From QQVM01 sp035341855 (GTDB lineage: Bacteria > Bacteroidota > Bacteroidia > AKYH767-A > 2013-40CM-41-45): DNA of 64,000 bases. The translations under genes were made by a program, and so were the position numbers. Below the pieces are notes generated by a model. It saw only the letters and a list, made by a program, of their open reading frames with translations. It made no database searches and was not told the origin of the DNA. Below, piece after piece: positions 34,024 to 44,800 of this stretch; position 1 is the first letter of the stretch; each line of letters starts with the position of its first letter. Location: NCBI GenBank assembly GCA_035341855.1, contig DAOQWA010000009.1, positions 30,550 through 94,549 of the forward strand, written 5' to 3'.

Positions 34024-34537
34024 GACGCTTAAGTGATCTGCCAAATAGATACTGACCAAGTACGATCAGTATAATTGTAATTAATGAGTTCAGAAGTGCT
34101 TTATAAAACGTGATAAAGAATTCACTAAAGCGGAATACTTCTACGTAAAAAAATACCAGATGGTGCAAAAATACCAGAATGGATACATAGGTAATGAACC
34201 ATTTGAATCCCATGATCTGAGGACTGAATTTTGTTTCAGGTTCATAACCATCCCTTGGTGCTATCAATCGTAATACACCGGGTCGGGCGAAGGCGGTAAA
34301 TACGGCAGCAGCAGCGTGCATACCCCCGGTATTCGAAAACATATCGATGACCAGCCCGGTCACAAAAGCAGTAACAAGCAATGCCCATTTTGGAATTTCA
34401 ATCGGAAGTATCAGAATAAAAAACACATACACATAAGGATTAATGTAGCCACTCCATTGTACGTGATTCAAAACAAGTACCTGTACTGCGACAAGAAAAA
34501 CAAACCGAATAAGTAATTGGAATATTTTAACGATCAT
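34004..34537 (-). CDS. mreD: Rod shape-determining protein MreD
   Basis: 177 residues, five to six transmembrane helices, no soluble domain. The pattern (NHVQWSGYINPYVYVFFILILPIEIPKWALLVTAFVTGLVIDMFSNTGGMHAAA) is that of Bacteroidota MreD proteins. It links MreC to the elongasome in the inner membrane. Starts 11 nt inside mreC and overlaps mrdA by 20 nt. Identification rests on the hydrophobic pattern together with operon position. Confidence 0.9.
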   Translation of the reverse strand: MIVKIFQLLIRFVFLVAVQVLVLNHVQWSGYINPYVYVFFILILPIEIPKWALLVTAFVTGLVIDMFSNTGGMHAAAAVFTAFARPGVLRLIAPRDGYEPETKFSPQIMGFKWFITYVSILVFLHHLVFFYVEVFRFSEFFITFYKALLNSLITIILIVLGQYLFGRSLKRHERIVG

Positions 34538-35360
34538 TTTTTTGTGGTTCTTGCAATGCTTCTTGTTCTTCTTTGAGCAAATTAGTTACGATATAAACGT
34601 AAGTCAAATTTCCGAATGGTGTAGTAAGTCTGACTTTTATATCCTGGAAATTATCTCCGGTATCCGGATTTACATCTGTTACCACTCCAACTAATATTCC
34701 TTCCGGAAAAATTGCAGAGAAAGAACTTGTGACAATAGTATCTCCTCTGTTAACTTTTACGTGCTTTGCAATATCTTTCAATGTTCCGATTCTTTCATCG
34801 TATCCGCCCCATACCATAGATCCTATGTATCCATTTTTCTTTATCCTGGCGCTGATGCGGGAGTCCTTATGCAGAAAAGACATGACAGAACAAAAATGAT
34901 CAGATACATCTTTTACGATACCTACGATTCCATCTCCGGAAATCACACCCATCTCAGGTTTTACACCCTGATTGCTTCCTTTGTTGAGAGTAAGATAGTT
35001 GTTTCGTCTGTTTACAGAATTGTTTACAACACGTGAATTAATAAATGTGTACTGTTGTTTGAATACGGTATCGCTATTGATCCTGGTCAAAACACTATCG
35101 ATATAATATACGTCCGGGATCAATGATTTCAATCCTGCATTTTGTCTGGCCAGAGCATCATTGGTAGTTCGCAGATTTATATAATCTGTCACAGAACTTA
35201 CGAGAGAATTAACTTCGGCAGCTACAGAGTTGGTTGAATTTAGAACGCTGGCTTGCTGGAAATTATTATTTCTGATGATGAGAAAACCACACACGACTTC
35301 CAACATCAGGAAGAAGATGAAAAAATTGTATCTCCAGAAAAAGAGAAAGAGATTACGCAT
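34527..35360 (-). CDS. mreC: Rod shape-determining protein MreC
   Basis: 277 residues: an N-terminal membrane helix (about 10-28), a helical segment that may form a coiled coil (about 40-85), and the MreC beta domains with NNYLTLNKGSNQGVKPEMGVISGDGIVGIVKDV, KDSRISARI and GDTIVTSSFSAIFPEGILVGVV. MreC bridges MreB/MreD to PBP2 in the periplasm. Lies 63 nt after mreB. Confidence 0.95.
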   Translation of the reverse strand: MRNLFLFFWRYNFFIFFLMLEVVCGFLIIRNNNFQQASVLNSTNSVAAEVNSLVSSVTDYINLRTTNDALARQNAGLKSLIPDVYYIDSVLTRINSDTVFKQQYTFINSRVVNNSVNRRNNYLTLNKGSNQGVKPEMGVISGDGIVGIVKDVSDHFCSVMSFLHKDSRISARIKKNGYIGSMVWGGYDERIGTLKDIAKHVKVNRGDTIVTSSFSAIFPEGILVGVVTDVNPDTGDNFQDIKVRLTTPFGNLTYVYIVTNLLKEEQEALQEPQKNDR

Positions 35361-35423
35361 CTGGTTTTTTTCGTGTTCCGGTTCTTCGTGATTCCTTTAA
35401 GCTGCACAGGCGTCAGGCTTGGT

Positions 35424-36446
35424 TTAAGGGATCAAAAACTTGAATCTTCCGATATTCTTTAATGCTATTCCTGTACCACGAACAACTGCTCTGAGCGGAT
35501 CTTCTGCGATGTGCACAGGCAACTTGGTCTTCATAGCAATCCTTTCATCCAGACCACGAAGTAGAGCACCTCCGCCTGTAAGATAGATCCCGGTTCGATA
35601 TATATCTGCCGATAATTCAGGTGGAGTCATCTCCAGAGCTTTCAGTATCGCTTCTTCAACTTTTGAAATGGACTTATCCAAAGCATGAGCAATCTCCGAG
35701 TAACTGACAGTAATTTCTTTTGGGATACCTGTCATCAGATCTCTACCGTGAACAGCAAAATCCGGTGGAGGATTTTCAAGTTCGGGCAATGCAGAACCTA
35801 CTTCGATTTTAATCCGTTCTGCAGATCTTTCACCTATCAGTATATTATGCTGACGCCGCATATAATCCCAGATATCATTTGTGAATCCATCACCTGCCAC
35901 CCGAATACTTTGATCACAAACAATTCCGCCGAGTGCAATAACGGCGATCTCACTGGTACCACCGCCAATATCAATGATCATATTTCCCATCGGTTCTTCT
36001 ACGTCGATACCGATTCCGATAGCAGCAGCCATTGGCTCATGTATCAAATAAACTTCCTTTGCACCTGCATGTTCTGCAGAGTCACGAACCGCCCGCTTTT
36101 CGACTTCAGTGATCCCGGAAGGAATACATATTACCATTTTCAGGGAAGGTGTGAACACACTTCCTTTAGGATTGATCATCTTGATCATGCCTCTGATCAT
36201 GTGTTCAGCGGCATCGAAATCTGCTATCACACCATCCTTCAGCGGACGAATGGTTTTTATATTTTCATGTGTTTTACCATGCATCATCATGGCCTGCTTT
36301 CCAACCGCTATAACCTTTCCTGTCATCCTGTCTATGGCGACGATAGAAGGTTCATCAACCACCACCTTATCATTGTGGATGATCAAGGTATTTGCAGTGC
36401 CAAGGTCGATGGCTATTTCCTGGGTTAAAAAATCAAACAATCCCAT
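35424..36446 (-). CDS. mreB: Rod shape-determining actin homologue MreB
   Basis: 340 residues, complete. Actin-fold signatures: phosphate-1 IDLGTANTLI, connect-1, phosphate-2 IIDIGGGTSEIAVIALGG and adenosine motif TGGGALLRGLDERI. It forms membrane-associated filaments that guide the elongasome. First gene of mreB-mreC-mreD-mrdA-rodA, implying a rod-shaped or elongated cell. No confident promoter was found in the 110 nt between purH and mreB, so purH may be co-transcribed. Confidence 0.97.
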   Translation of the reverse strand: MGLFDFLTQEIAIDLGTANTLIIHNDKVVVDEPSIVAIDRMTGKVIAVGKQAMMMHGKTHENIKTIRPLKDGVIADFDAAEHMIRGMIKMINPKGSVFTPSLKMVICIPSGITEVEKRAVRDSAEHAGAKEVYLIHEPMAAAIGIGIDVEEPMGNMIIDIGGGTSEIAVIALGGIVCDQSIRVAGDGFTNDIWDYMRRQHNILIGERSAERIKIEVGSALPELENPPPDFAVHGRDLMTGIPKEITVSYSEIAHALDKSISKVEEAILKALEMTPPELSADIYRTGIYLTGGGALLRGLDERIAMKTKLPVHIAEDPLRAVVRGTGIALKNIGRFKFLIP

Positions 36447-36556
36447 GCTTTGAATTCGAATTTCTGTGAATAATTTGTATGTACTCTTTAATCAACCCAC
36501 TCTCTACGCAAAAGCAAGGTTGAAAGTTCTGTTTTTAAGTCGTTCCACTCTGCTTT

Positions 36557-38083
36557 TTAATGTCGAAAATGTCGAATTCCGGTTAAAACCATGGTCATCT
36601 TGTTCGCATCACAAAAGTCAATGGATTCCTGATCTTTAACAGAACCACCAGGCTGAATAACGGCCATAATTCCTTCTTTCGATGCAATTTCTACACAGTC
36701 AGGGAAAGGAAAAAAGGCATCACTGGCCATTACGGCACCCTTTAGGTCAAAGCCATAGTGCTTTGCCTTTGAAATGGCATGATGCAAAGCATCAACCCTC
36801 GAAGTCTGTCCGGTACCACTGCCATACAATTGCTTGTTCTTAGCTAAGACGATGGTGTTGGATTTGGTATGCTTTGCCAGCTTCATGGCAAACAACATAT
36901 CTTCAGTTTCACGCACATCCGGCTTGCGCTTAGTTACGACGCGCAGGTCCTTTTCGGATTCTACTGCCATATCTCTATCCTGCTCTACCACTCCGTTAAG
37001 CAAGGTTCGGTATTGTCTTGGTCCCGCTTTAAATTTATTCAATTGAAGGATGATCCTGTTCTTTTTGGCACTGAGAAGCTCCAATGCTTCCGGTTCAAAA
37101 GAAGTGGCAATAAGAACTTCAAAAAACAACTTATTTAATTCCACGGCAACTGCCAGATCTACCTTAGTGTTAGTGATTAGCACGCCACCAAAGGCGGATA
37201 AAGGATCACCTGCCAATGCAGCATTCCAGGCTTCAAGTACATTAGATCTCGAAGCAAAACCACATGCATTATTATGTTTAAGTACGGCAAAACTTGGTTC
37301 AATAAATTCAGCCATCAGATTAATGGCTGCATCTATATCAAGAAGGTTGTTGTAGGATAATTCTTTACCATTTAATTGAGTAAAACATTCGTTCAGATTA
37401 CCGTAAAAGGTGCCTTTTTGATGAGGATTCTCTCCATAACGCAGAACCTGAGCACTTTGTATACTTTCCTTGAAGACCGGAGGCTCATTCTCAGCATTAA
37501 AATACCTGAAAATGCAGGTATCGTAATGAGAAGAAATATTGAATGCTGCTGAGGCCATATTTTTTCTGTCCAGACGGCTGCTTGTACCGGATTTGCTTGT
37601 GATGACCTCATGCAAAAAACCATATTGGTCTACTGAAGGTATGATAAGTACATCCTCGAAATTCTTTGCAGCAGCTCTGATGAGTGATATGCCACCTATG
37701 TCAATTTTTTCAATGATATCCTGTTCGGAAGCCCCGGATTGGAGTGTAGCTTCAAATGGATAGAGATCAACAACTACAAGGTCAATCTCAGGGATGTTGA
37801 ACTCTTCCATTTCAAGTATATCAGAAGGATCTTTACGACGACTTAAAATGCCTCCGAAAATTTTCGGATGAAGGGTTTTTACTCTTCCTCCTAAAATTGA
37901 AGGGTAGTCTGTGATCGTCTCTACAGGGACAACCGGTATGTTTAATTTCTCGATAAAGTCCTGTGTTCCACCTGTAGCAAAGAGTTTTACACCCAGTCCG
38001 TGCAAGCCTTTAACAATCGATTCCAGATTATCTTTGTGGTATACAGAAATCAGTGCATTACTGATCTTTTTTTCGTCTTTCAT
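36557..38083 (-). CDS. purH: Bifunctional AICAR transformylase / IMP cyclohydrolase
   Basis: 508 residues. N-terminal MGS-like IMP cyclohydrolase domain (KKISNALISVYHKDNLESIV...LFATGGTQDFIE, GRVKTLHPKIFGGIL) and C-terminal AICAR formyltransferase domain with LKHNNACGFASR (Lys-His pair) and SDAFFPFPDCVEIA...IQPGGSVKDQE. It carries out the last two steps of purine synthesis using 10-formyl-THF. Adjacent to the mre operon on the same strand, a common order in Bacteroidota. Confidence 0.96.
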   Translation of the reverse strand: MKDEKKISNALISVYHKDNLESIVKGLHGLGVKLFATGGTQDFIEKLNIPVVPVETITDYPSILGGRVKTLHPKIFGGILSRRKDPSDILEMEEFNIPEIDLVVVDLYPFEATLQSGASEQDIIEKIDIGGISLIRAAAKNFEDVLIIPSVDQYGFLHEVITSKSGTSSRLDRKNMASAAFNISSHYDTCIFRYFNAENEPPVFKESIQSAQVLRYGENPHQKGTFYGNLNECFTQLNGKELSYNNLLDIDAAINLMAEFIEPSFAVLKHNNACGFASRSNVLEAWNAALAGDPLSAFGGVLITNTKVDLAVAVELNKLFFEVLIATSFEPEALELLSAKKNRIILQLNKFKAGPRQYRTLLNGVVEQDRDMAVESEKDLRVVTKRKPDVRETEDMLFAMKLAKHTKSNTIVLAKNKQLYGSGTGQTSRVDALHHAISKAKHYGFDLKGAVMASDAFFPFPDCVEIASKEGIMAVIQPGGSVKDQESIDFCDANKMTMVLTGIRHFRH

Positions 38084-38405
38084 TCAACTCAATTCAGGTG
38101 CAAGTTTATGAAAAATCATAGCTCAATCAGCCGAAAGACTATTAAAAAAATAGAATGAAAAAATAAATTTTTCAGAACCAAATCGACGTAAAGCCTTGCT
38201 GTTATTGGCTTCAGCAGAATTAAAATATTTTCAAGGGCTTCCCCAAAAAATAAATTAGTCGATAAATGAAAACAATGACAAAATCAGGCTCGGAAAATCA
38301 TGATTCATGTCGCTCTCAGATCAGAAATATTCATCCTGAAGCCAAAATTGCTTAATCTCTGTTAAATCTACTCAGAATGATTTGCTTTCAATACATTTGT
38401 ATTCA
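38084..38405. other. Divergent intergenic region between purH and the ABC permease gene
   Basis: 322 bp, AT-rich, no gene supported. A TAAACTTG element on the minus strand (38101-38108) may be the purH -7 box with one mismatch; TACATTTG at 38392-38399 serves the permease gene. No hairpin or repeat seen in between. Confidence 0.55.
38392..38399 (+). promoter_or_regulatory. -7 element close to the ABC permease start
   Basis: TACATTTG, an exact TAnnTTTG match ending 6 nt before the ATG at 38406. No TTTG at the expected upstream spacing. It predicts a leader of only a few nucleotides. Confidence 0.4.
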
Positions 38406-39674
38406 ATGAAATCGAACCTAAGCCTCTTTATTCGACTTTTCAGGGAAAGTTTTCTCTTTGCCATTGAAGCCTTGCGCGTCAACAAGATGCGTACATTTCT
38501 GTCCTTGCTGGGTATTACCATTGGAATATTTGCGATCATTTCAGTGTTTACCGTAACAGATGCATTAGAAAAAAAGATTAGGAGTGATGTTGAGTCTCTT
38601 GGAGATAACGTGATTTATGTACAGAAATGGCCATGGGTTCCTGAAGGTGGTGATGAATATCCATGGTGGAAGTACATGAACAGGCCATTGCCCGGATACA
38701 AGGAGATGGCGGAGTTGCAAAAAAAATCTGATCAGGATGAAGCAGTAGCTTATGTTGCCTCAATAGGTGGACAGACTATCAAATATTCGAGTAGTGCCGT
38801 TGAAAATACAGAGATACTTTGTGTTTCACATCAATACGAGCAGATAAAAACTTTTGATATCGTCGAAGGTCGCTACTTCTCAGAACACGAAAGTGTTAGT
38901 GGACCTCCGATTGCAATGATTGGTGCTGATATTGCCTCGGCTCTTTTCGGCAATCAATCCGGATTAAACAAAATTGTTACGATAAGAGGAACAAAATTTA
39001 CGATCATCGGCATTTTAAAAAAGGAAGGCAGTAGTCTGGTTGGAAATTCATCCGACAGCCAAATCATCATACCTGTAAACTATGCCAGAAACCTGGTGAA
39101 CTTACGCTCTGACAGGATGCAACCTTATTTCATGGTGAAGGCAAAACCGGGAGTTGCTTTACCGGAATTGAGAGATGACATAAGAGGTGCCATGCGTTCC
39201 ATAAGAAAATTAAAACCGAAAGAAGACGATGATTTTGCATTGAACGAGACCAGCCTGCTTACCAACGGAATGAAACAAGTATTTTCAACGCTTAATATTG
39301 CCGGATGGATAATCGGAGGATTTTCTATTCTTGTTGGCGGCTTCGGAATTGCTAATATAATGTTTGTGTCAGTCAAGGAAAGAACCAGTATCATCGGCAT
39401 ACAGAAATCGTTAGGATCTAAGAACTATTTTATTCTTCTTCAATTTTTAGTCGAATCTGTTGTACTTTGCATCTTCGGCGGACTACTTGGGCTAGTATTG
39501 GTATTCTTGCTTGCACAGGCCGTATCAATGACTATGGATTTTACATTCGTCCTGACTTTGAATAATATGCTCATGGGAGTGCTGATCTCTGCCAGCGTTG
39601 GAATATTAAGTGGGTATATTCCTGCCTATAATGCTTCCAGAATGAATCCTGTCGATGCTATCAGGGCAAATTAA
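38406..39674 (+). CDS. ABC transporter permease, MacB/FtsX type
   Basis: 422 residues from ATG at 38406; the ATG at 38382 would lie upstream of the predicted -7 element. Four transmembrane helices: one near residue 35-55 (LRVNKMRTFLSLLGITIGIFAIISVFTV) and three after a large periplasmic MacB-core domain (about 60-280), with WIIGGFSILVGGFGIANIMFVSVKERTSIIGIQKSLG at the FtsX hallmark. MacB-type permeases drive export of proteins or drugs by periplasmic motion. No ATPase gene is adjacent, so its partner must be elsewhere. Confidence 0.88.
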   Translation: MKSNLSLFIRLFRESFLFAIEALRVNKMRTFLSLLGITIGIFAIISVFTVTDALEKKIRSDVESLGDNVIYVQKWPWVPEGGDEYPWWKYMNRPLPGYKEMAELQKKSDQDEAVAYVASIGGQTIKYSSSAVENTEILCVSHQYEQIKTFDIVEGRYFSEHESVSGPPIAMIGADIASALFGNQSGLNKIVTIRGTKFTIIGILKKEGSSLVGNSSDSQIIIPVNYARNLVNLRSDRMQPYFMVKAKPGVALPELRDDIRGAMRSIRKLKPKEDDDFALNETSLLTNGMKQVFSTLNIAGWIIGGFSILVGGFGIANIMFVSVKERTSIIGIQKSLGSKNYFILLQFLVESVVLCIFGGLLGLVLVFLLAQAVSMTMDFTFVLTLNNMLMGVLISASVGILSGYIPAYNASRMNPVDAIRAN

Positions 39675-39893
39675 AATTTCCTGTCTACACTGAGTTAGAA
39701 CCTTTTGTAAAATCCATACCGGCCGGAAATCAATAAGAAATGTTTGATCTCATTTCTGAACATTTGTAAGGAAAGCAAGAGCAGATTGCCATTTTATAGC
39801 AATGTATTACATCTTTATTCCGAAAAAAATGTAATTTGTCAATGCTATTAATTTCTTATTAGAAGTTGACGAATTTATAATCTATTTTTTTTA

Positions 39894-39901
39894 TAAGTTT
39901 G
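39894..39901 (+). promoter_or_regulatory. -7 element close to the NodB-like lipoprotein start
   Basis: TAAGTTTG exact match, ending 10 nt before ATG 39912. A TTG lies 25 nt upstream, longer than the usual spacing. The alternative start at 39936 would give a more ordinary leader. Confidence 0.4.
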
Positions 39902-39911
39902 CCAAGTACCA

Positions 39912-41861
39912 ATGGCCATTAAGCAACGCAAGTTTATGTTTCACTGTGACCGATCTTCATCTGCGGGATTTTTTTTTCTTTCATTGCTGGCCATCTTACT
40001 GTTTGGTTCTTGTGGTTCTGACAGACAAGGTGACGAAATTGGTGTTTTAAAAAACACTGAGTATCCCGAAAATTATGAAGTAAGGAAAAACGAACAATTC
40101 ATTATTCCCGGCGTTAGCGGACCGGAAGACAAATCAGAATTTCCACCTCGCATTGCTACATCCTGGCAAAAATATTCTCAGGGAAGTACAAGCAGACTTG
40201 CCATCCTTCTGACAGATACCAATGCTTCCTGGCTTGGAGTTGCTCATGGCCTCAAGACCATTGGTGTACCATTTATCATCACAACTGATTATAGGCGGGC
40301 TTTGCAACATAAAGTAGTAATGGTTTATCCCTTGATCTCCGGATCAGTACTTAGTACTGAAGCCTTGCACGCACTTGCAGCATTCCCGCGAAATGGAGGA
40401 ACATTGATTGGAATACAGGTACTGGGAGCCTTAAACGAAGTTTTTGGATTTGAAGAACCGGTACCTTCTAAGCAGCACTTTGAAATAAAAATGCTTGCTG
40501 ACTCAAACAATGTGTACACCGAACAGTTCAAATATCAAAAAGAACTTACGATTTCGATTGGGAATAAAAAGCGGTTTAAAGAAACTATCGGGACATACAG
40601 TTACTCTAAAACACAGCTTCCACCTTTAGCCACCTATGAAGACAAATCGGCTGCGGTAACTCAAAAACTCTTTGAAACAGGACGGGCATTTGCCTTCGGA
40701 TTCGATATCGGTTATTTGTTTTTAAAAGCCAATAACATCAGGCATCAGGATTTCAACAGATCTTCAGCCAACGATTTTGAACCTACCGTTGATGTAATTC
40801 TCAGGCTGATCAAGCAGATCTATATGCACAACGAAAGAAATTCTGCATACGTCTGCACAGTTCCTTACAACAAAAATCTTGCGGTATGTATCACACACAA
40901 TATAAACTTTCACCGTGCACTTGAGAATTCTCTGGCATATGCAGAGGAGGAAAAAAAACTTGGTATTCGTTCTACCTATTTCATTCAAACAAAATATATC
41001 AAGGATAGAAAATCATATATCTTCAGTTCAAACGAAGATTTTAAGATTATAAAAGGCTTGCACGACCTTGGTATGGATATTCAGAGCAATGGAGTAAGTG
41101 GTAGTCCTACTTTTGATCAGCTGGATCAAGGAACAGGAGCTGAGATTTACCCGGATTATAAACCATATGTGATAGCCTGGGATAAAACTTATGGTGCCAG
41201 CATATTTGGAGAAATGAGAGTTAGTCGATTTCTAATTGACAGAATGTTACCGAATATAAACACATTGTGTTTTCGTTCGACCTACCTTTATACACCATTC
41301 ACCTACCCTCAAAGTTTACTGGGAAGCGGTTATAGATTCAGTAGTTCTACATCTGCTAATTCCGCTCTTTCACATTTTCCATATCAGCTGAATTATAACA
41401 GGGAGTACGATTCTGAATTGGACGCATTTGAATTCCCTGTTACAAACGGTGATGAGTTTCCGCCTTATACTTTCGACCGTGCAGCTTCTGCCATCAGTCT
41501 GGCTAAAAAAATTGCTTCTTATGGGGGTTGTTATATCGGACAGGTGCATCCAAATAAAATAGGCTTGAGAGTTCAAAAGGAGTTTGTCAATGCCATGAAA
41601 GATGATGCATGGTTCGGCACTATTCGTGACTTCGGCTTGTGGTGGGCTGCACGCAATGAAGTTAGTTTGGATATCAATTATGAAGGTGGTCGTCGTGTGG
41701 TATTCGTGAATGTGCCTAAACGAATGGAAGGACTGGCTATTATGCTTCCTTTAAGAAGTACTCCGATCTCTGTAGAAGGAGGCGGCAAGCACTCAATAGA
41801 TGGTAAACTGATTATTTTTGAGTTGGCTGAAGGAAGAATAAAAATAACTCTTGATTCATAA
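39912..41861 (+). CDS. Lipoprotein with NodB-like (polysaccharide deacetylase) fold, catalytic residues altered
   Basis: 649 residues. Lipoprotein signal with Cys34 in LLFGSC; start may also be ATG 39936. Residues about 95-190 form a flavodoxin/GATase-like domain (RLAILLTDTNASWLGVAHGL, VVMVYPLISGSVLS). A NodB-like domain follows from about 310 (LAVCITHNINFHRAL, STYFIQTKYI, LHDLGMDIQS, TLCFRSTYLY, GCYIGQVHPNKIG). In active Bacteroidota relatives the first motif reads THDVD; here both Asp positions are Asn, and the His pair of motif 2 is missing. A C-terminal beta domain ends the protein. It may bind glycan without cleaving it. Confidence 0.6.
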   Translation: MAIKQRKFMFHCDRSSSAGFFFLSLLAILLFGSCGSDRQGDEIGVLKNTEYPENYEVRKNEQFIIPGVSGPEDKSEFPPRIATSWQKYSQGSTSRLAILLTDTNASWLGVAHGLKTIGVPFIITTDYRRALQHKVVMVYPLISGSVLSTEALHALAAFPRNGGTLIGIQVLGALNEVFGFEEPVPSKQHFEIKMLADSNNVYTEQFKYQKELTISIGNKKRFKETIGTYSYSKTQLPPLATYEDKSAAVTQKLFETGRAFAFGFDIGYLFLKANNIRHQDFNRSSANDFEPTVDVILRLIKQIYMHNERNSAYVCTVPYNKNLAVCITHNINFHRALENSLAYAEEEKKLGIRSTYFIQTKYIKDRKSYIFSSNEDFKIIKGLHDLGMDIQSNGVSGSPTFDQLDQGTGAEIYPDYKPYVIAWDKTYGASIFGEMRVSRFLIDRMLPNINTLCFRSTYLYTPFTYPQSLLGSGYRFSSSTSANSALSHFPYQLNYNREYDSELDAFEFPVTNGDEFPPYTFDRAASAISLAKKIASYGGCYIGQVHPNKIGLRVQKEFVNAMKDDAWFGTIRDFGLWWAARNEVSLDINYEGGRRVVFVNVPKRMEGLAIMLPLRSTPISVEGGGKHSIDGKLIIFELAEGRIKITLDS

Positions 41862-41883
41862 ATCTATAGATCAGCTTTAACTT

Positions 41884-44800
41884 TTATATGAGTTTTTTAA
41901 GAATTGTATTAGCAGCTTCAACTGTTGCTATGTCTCTAATGGTCAAGGATAATTTCTTTTTCTCCTCTTTAAGTCTTACTTTCTGACTGTTCGTCTGCAC
42001 ATATTTGAGAATCGAAGAAAATATTTCCGACTGATAAAAAGGTGAGGCAGGGTTTGTGACAAAATATCCGATAAATCTTTTATTTTTCAGTATGATCTTT
42101 TCAAAGCCTAGTTTCTCTGCAAACTGTCTAAGTCTTATTGTGTCAAGCAATGCAACTGCCTGAGGCGGAATAAGTCCGAAACGATCGGTAAGTTTTTGTT
42201 CAAAGTTGACGATCTGTTCTTCGGAATTTAAACTATCAAGTTCTTTATAAAGAAGTAATCGTTCAGAAACACTATTGACATAATTGGCAGGTAGCAAGAT
42301 TTCCAGATCAGTATCGATCTGGCATTCACTGACGAACTTCCTCTCCTGAATTGGCAGCTCTTCAAAAACACCGGCAAACTCATTATCTTTCAGTTCCTGC
42401 ACTGCTTCATCAAGGATCTTGTGATACATTTCAAAACCGATCTCAGAAATAAAACCACTTTGTTCTCCGCCTAGCAAATTCCCTGCCCCCCTGATATCAA
42501 GATCACGCATGGCAATATTAAATCCGGAACCCAGATCTGAAAATTCTTCAATTGCCTTGAGCCTCTGTCTTGCCTCGGAAGTCAAAACCGTCAAAGGTGG
42601 AGTGAGCAAATAACAAAAAGCTTTTTTATTAGACCTTCCTACCCTACCCCGCATTTGGTGCAAATCACTCAAACCGAAATTCTGAGCTTGATTAATAATA
42701 ATCGTATTCGCATTCGGGATATCAAGTCCAGACTCAATGATAGTTGTAGCTACTAATACATCACTATTTCCTTCAATGAAGTCAAGCAAAATTTCTTCAA
42801 GTTTATCGCCATCCATTTGTCCATGGCCAACTGACACCCTAGCATCTTTAACCAGGCGTCGTACCATGTCTGCAATATCATGGATATCCTGAACTCTGTT
42901 ATGGACAAAAAACACTTGCCCACCTCTTGACATTTCATATTCTATGGCAGATCGTATTGCTTTTTCATCAAAGAGATGTATTTCAGTTGTCACAGGATAA
43001 CGGTTCGGAGGCGGTGTATTGATGATGCTTAAATCTCTTGCACCCATTAATGAAAACTGAAGTGTACGGGGAATCGGAGTTGCGGTTAGTGTAAGCGTAT
43101 CAACATTCACGCGTAATGATTTCAATTTTTCTTTAGCTGCAACACCAAATTTTTGCTCCTCGTCGATGATCATCAATCCGAGATCCTTAAATTGAACATC
43201 CTTTCCTAACAATCGGTGCGTTCCAATTATTATATCTATTTTTCCTTCAGACAATTTTTGTAAAGTTTCCTTTTGACGTGCAGGACTTTTAAATCTGTTG
43301 ATGTAGTCAACGGTACAGGGAAATTCATTCAGACGATCCCGGAAGGTATTATAATGTTGCAATGCAAGGATCGTGGTTGGAACAAGAACCGCTGCTTGTT
43401 TCCCATCAGTGACGGCTTTAAAAGCTGCCCTGACGGCAATTTCAGTTTTGCCAAAACCCACATCGCCACATATCAGGCGATCCATAGGATAGGCTTTCTC
43501 CATATCCTTCTTGACATCCATGGTTGATTTTTCCTGATCAGGAGTATCTTCATAGATAAAACTTGCTTCAAGTTCATTCTGCAGGTAAGTATCCGGATTA
43601 AAAGCAAATCCTTTGGTAGCTTTTCTCTTAGCATACAAAGCGATAAGGTCTTTGGCAATATCTTTAACACGTTTCTTTGTTTTTTGCTTTAGGGTAGCCC
43701 ATGCTTTCGACCCCAACTTATGCAAAGACGGTATTGCACCTTCCTTTCCGGTATACTTGGCTATTCGATGTAATGAATGTATGCTAACATATAATATATC
43801 ATTGTCCTTATAAACCAGCCTTACTGCTTCCTGCGGTTTCCCATTCACTTCAATTTTTTCAAGACCCGCAAATCTTCCAACGCCATGATCAATATGAGTT
43901 ACATAATCACCCGGCTTGAGAGATGACAATTCTTTCAAAGTGAGGGCTTCCGAACGGCTATAATTTTTCTTTAACCTGAAGCGGTGATAGCGATCGAAGA
44001 TTTGATGATCAGTGTAGCAAGCCAATTTTAAATCTTCATCGATAAATCCCTCATGAAGTGAAAAGAGCATAGTACTAAAGTTAACCTTTCGCGTAATTTT
44101 ATGTTTCTTTTCAAGGTCTTCGAATATTGAATACAATCGCTCAATCTGTCTGGCAGAGTCAGCAAAAATTATATTACTAATCTTTTTATCTTCATTCTTC
44201 AGGAGATTCTCTATAAGAAAATCGAAATTTTTATTAAATGAAGGTTGTGGACTGGTCTTGAATGCATACGATTCAGCATTGGTGTAATAAAATCGATTTC
44301 CGAATTCGATGATTGATTTTTTATCAAGATGTTGCAATACTTCATCAGGAGAATCAAAATGAAGACGGTAAGCTTCCTTTCCATGATCACCGGCCTTCTG
44401 ATCAGCACCTGAATAACTTAGATCAAGTGTGCTCATAACTCCTTGCAGGTCTTTAAACCATATTGGAGAGTTTCCCGGAATGAAGTCAAAGAATGATGAA
44501 CGACTTTCCTCTAAAAGTTTCGTCTGCACATTTGGCATGATGGTTACATGGTTCATTGCCTGAACAGAAAGCTGAGTTTCAGGACTGAATGTCCTGATAC
44601 TTTCAACCTGGTCACCAAAGAATTCTATTCTGTAGGGTAACTCATTTGCAAAGGAGTAGATGTCCACAATACCTCCCCGCACTGAATATTCGCCTGCCTG
44701 TGCAACAAAATCAACATTTTCAAAATCATGATGAAGCAGGAATTCACTGATAAAATCAATGGAGACATTCTCACCAATTCTCATTTCAATTGAATTCAAT

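Noticed and set aside
35685..36428. 247-codon open frame on the plus strand opposite mreB
   Set aside because: It is antisense to a clearly conserved mreB; its product is rich in Cys, His and Ser with no domain, and no promoter or start context supports it.
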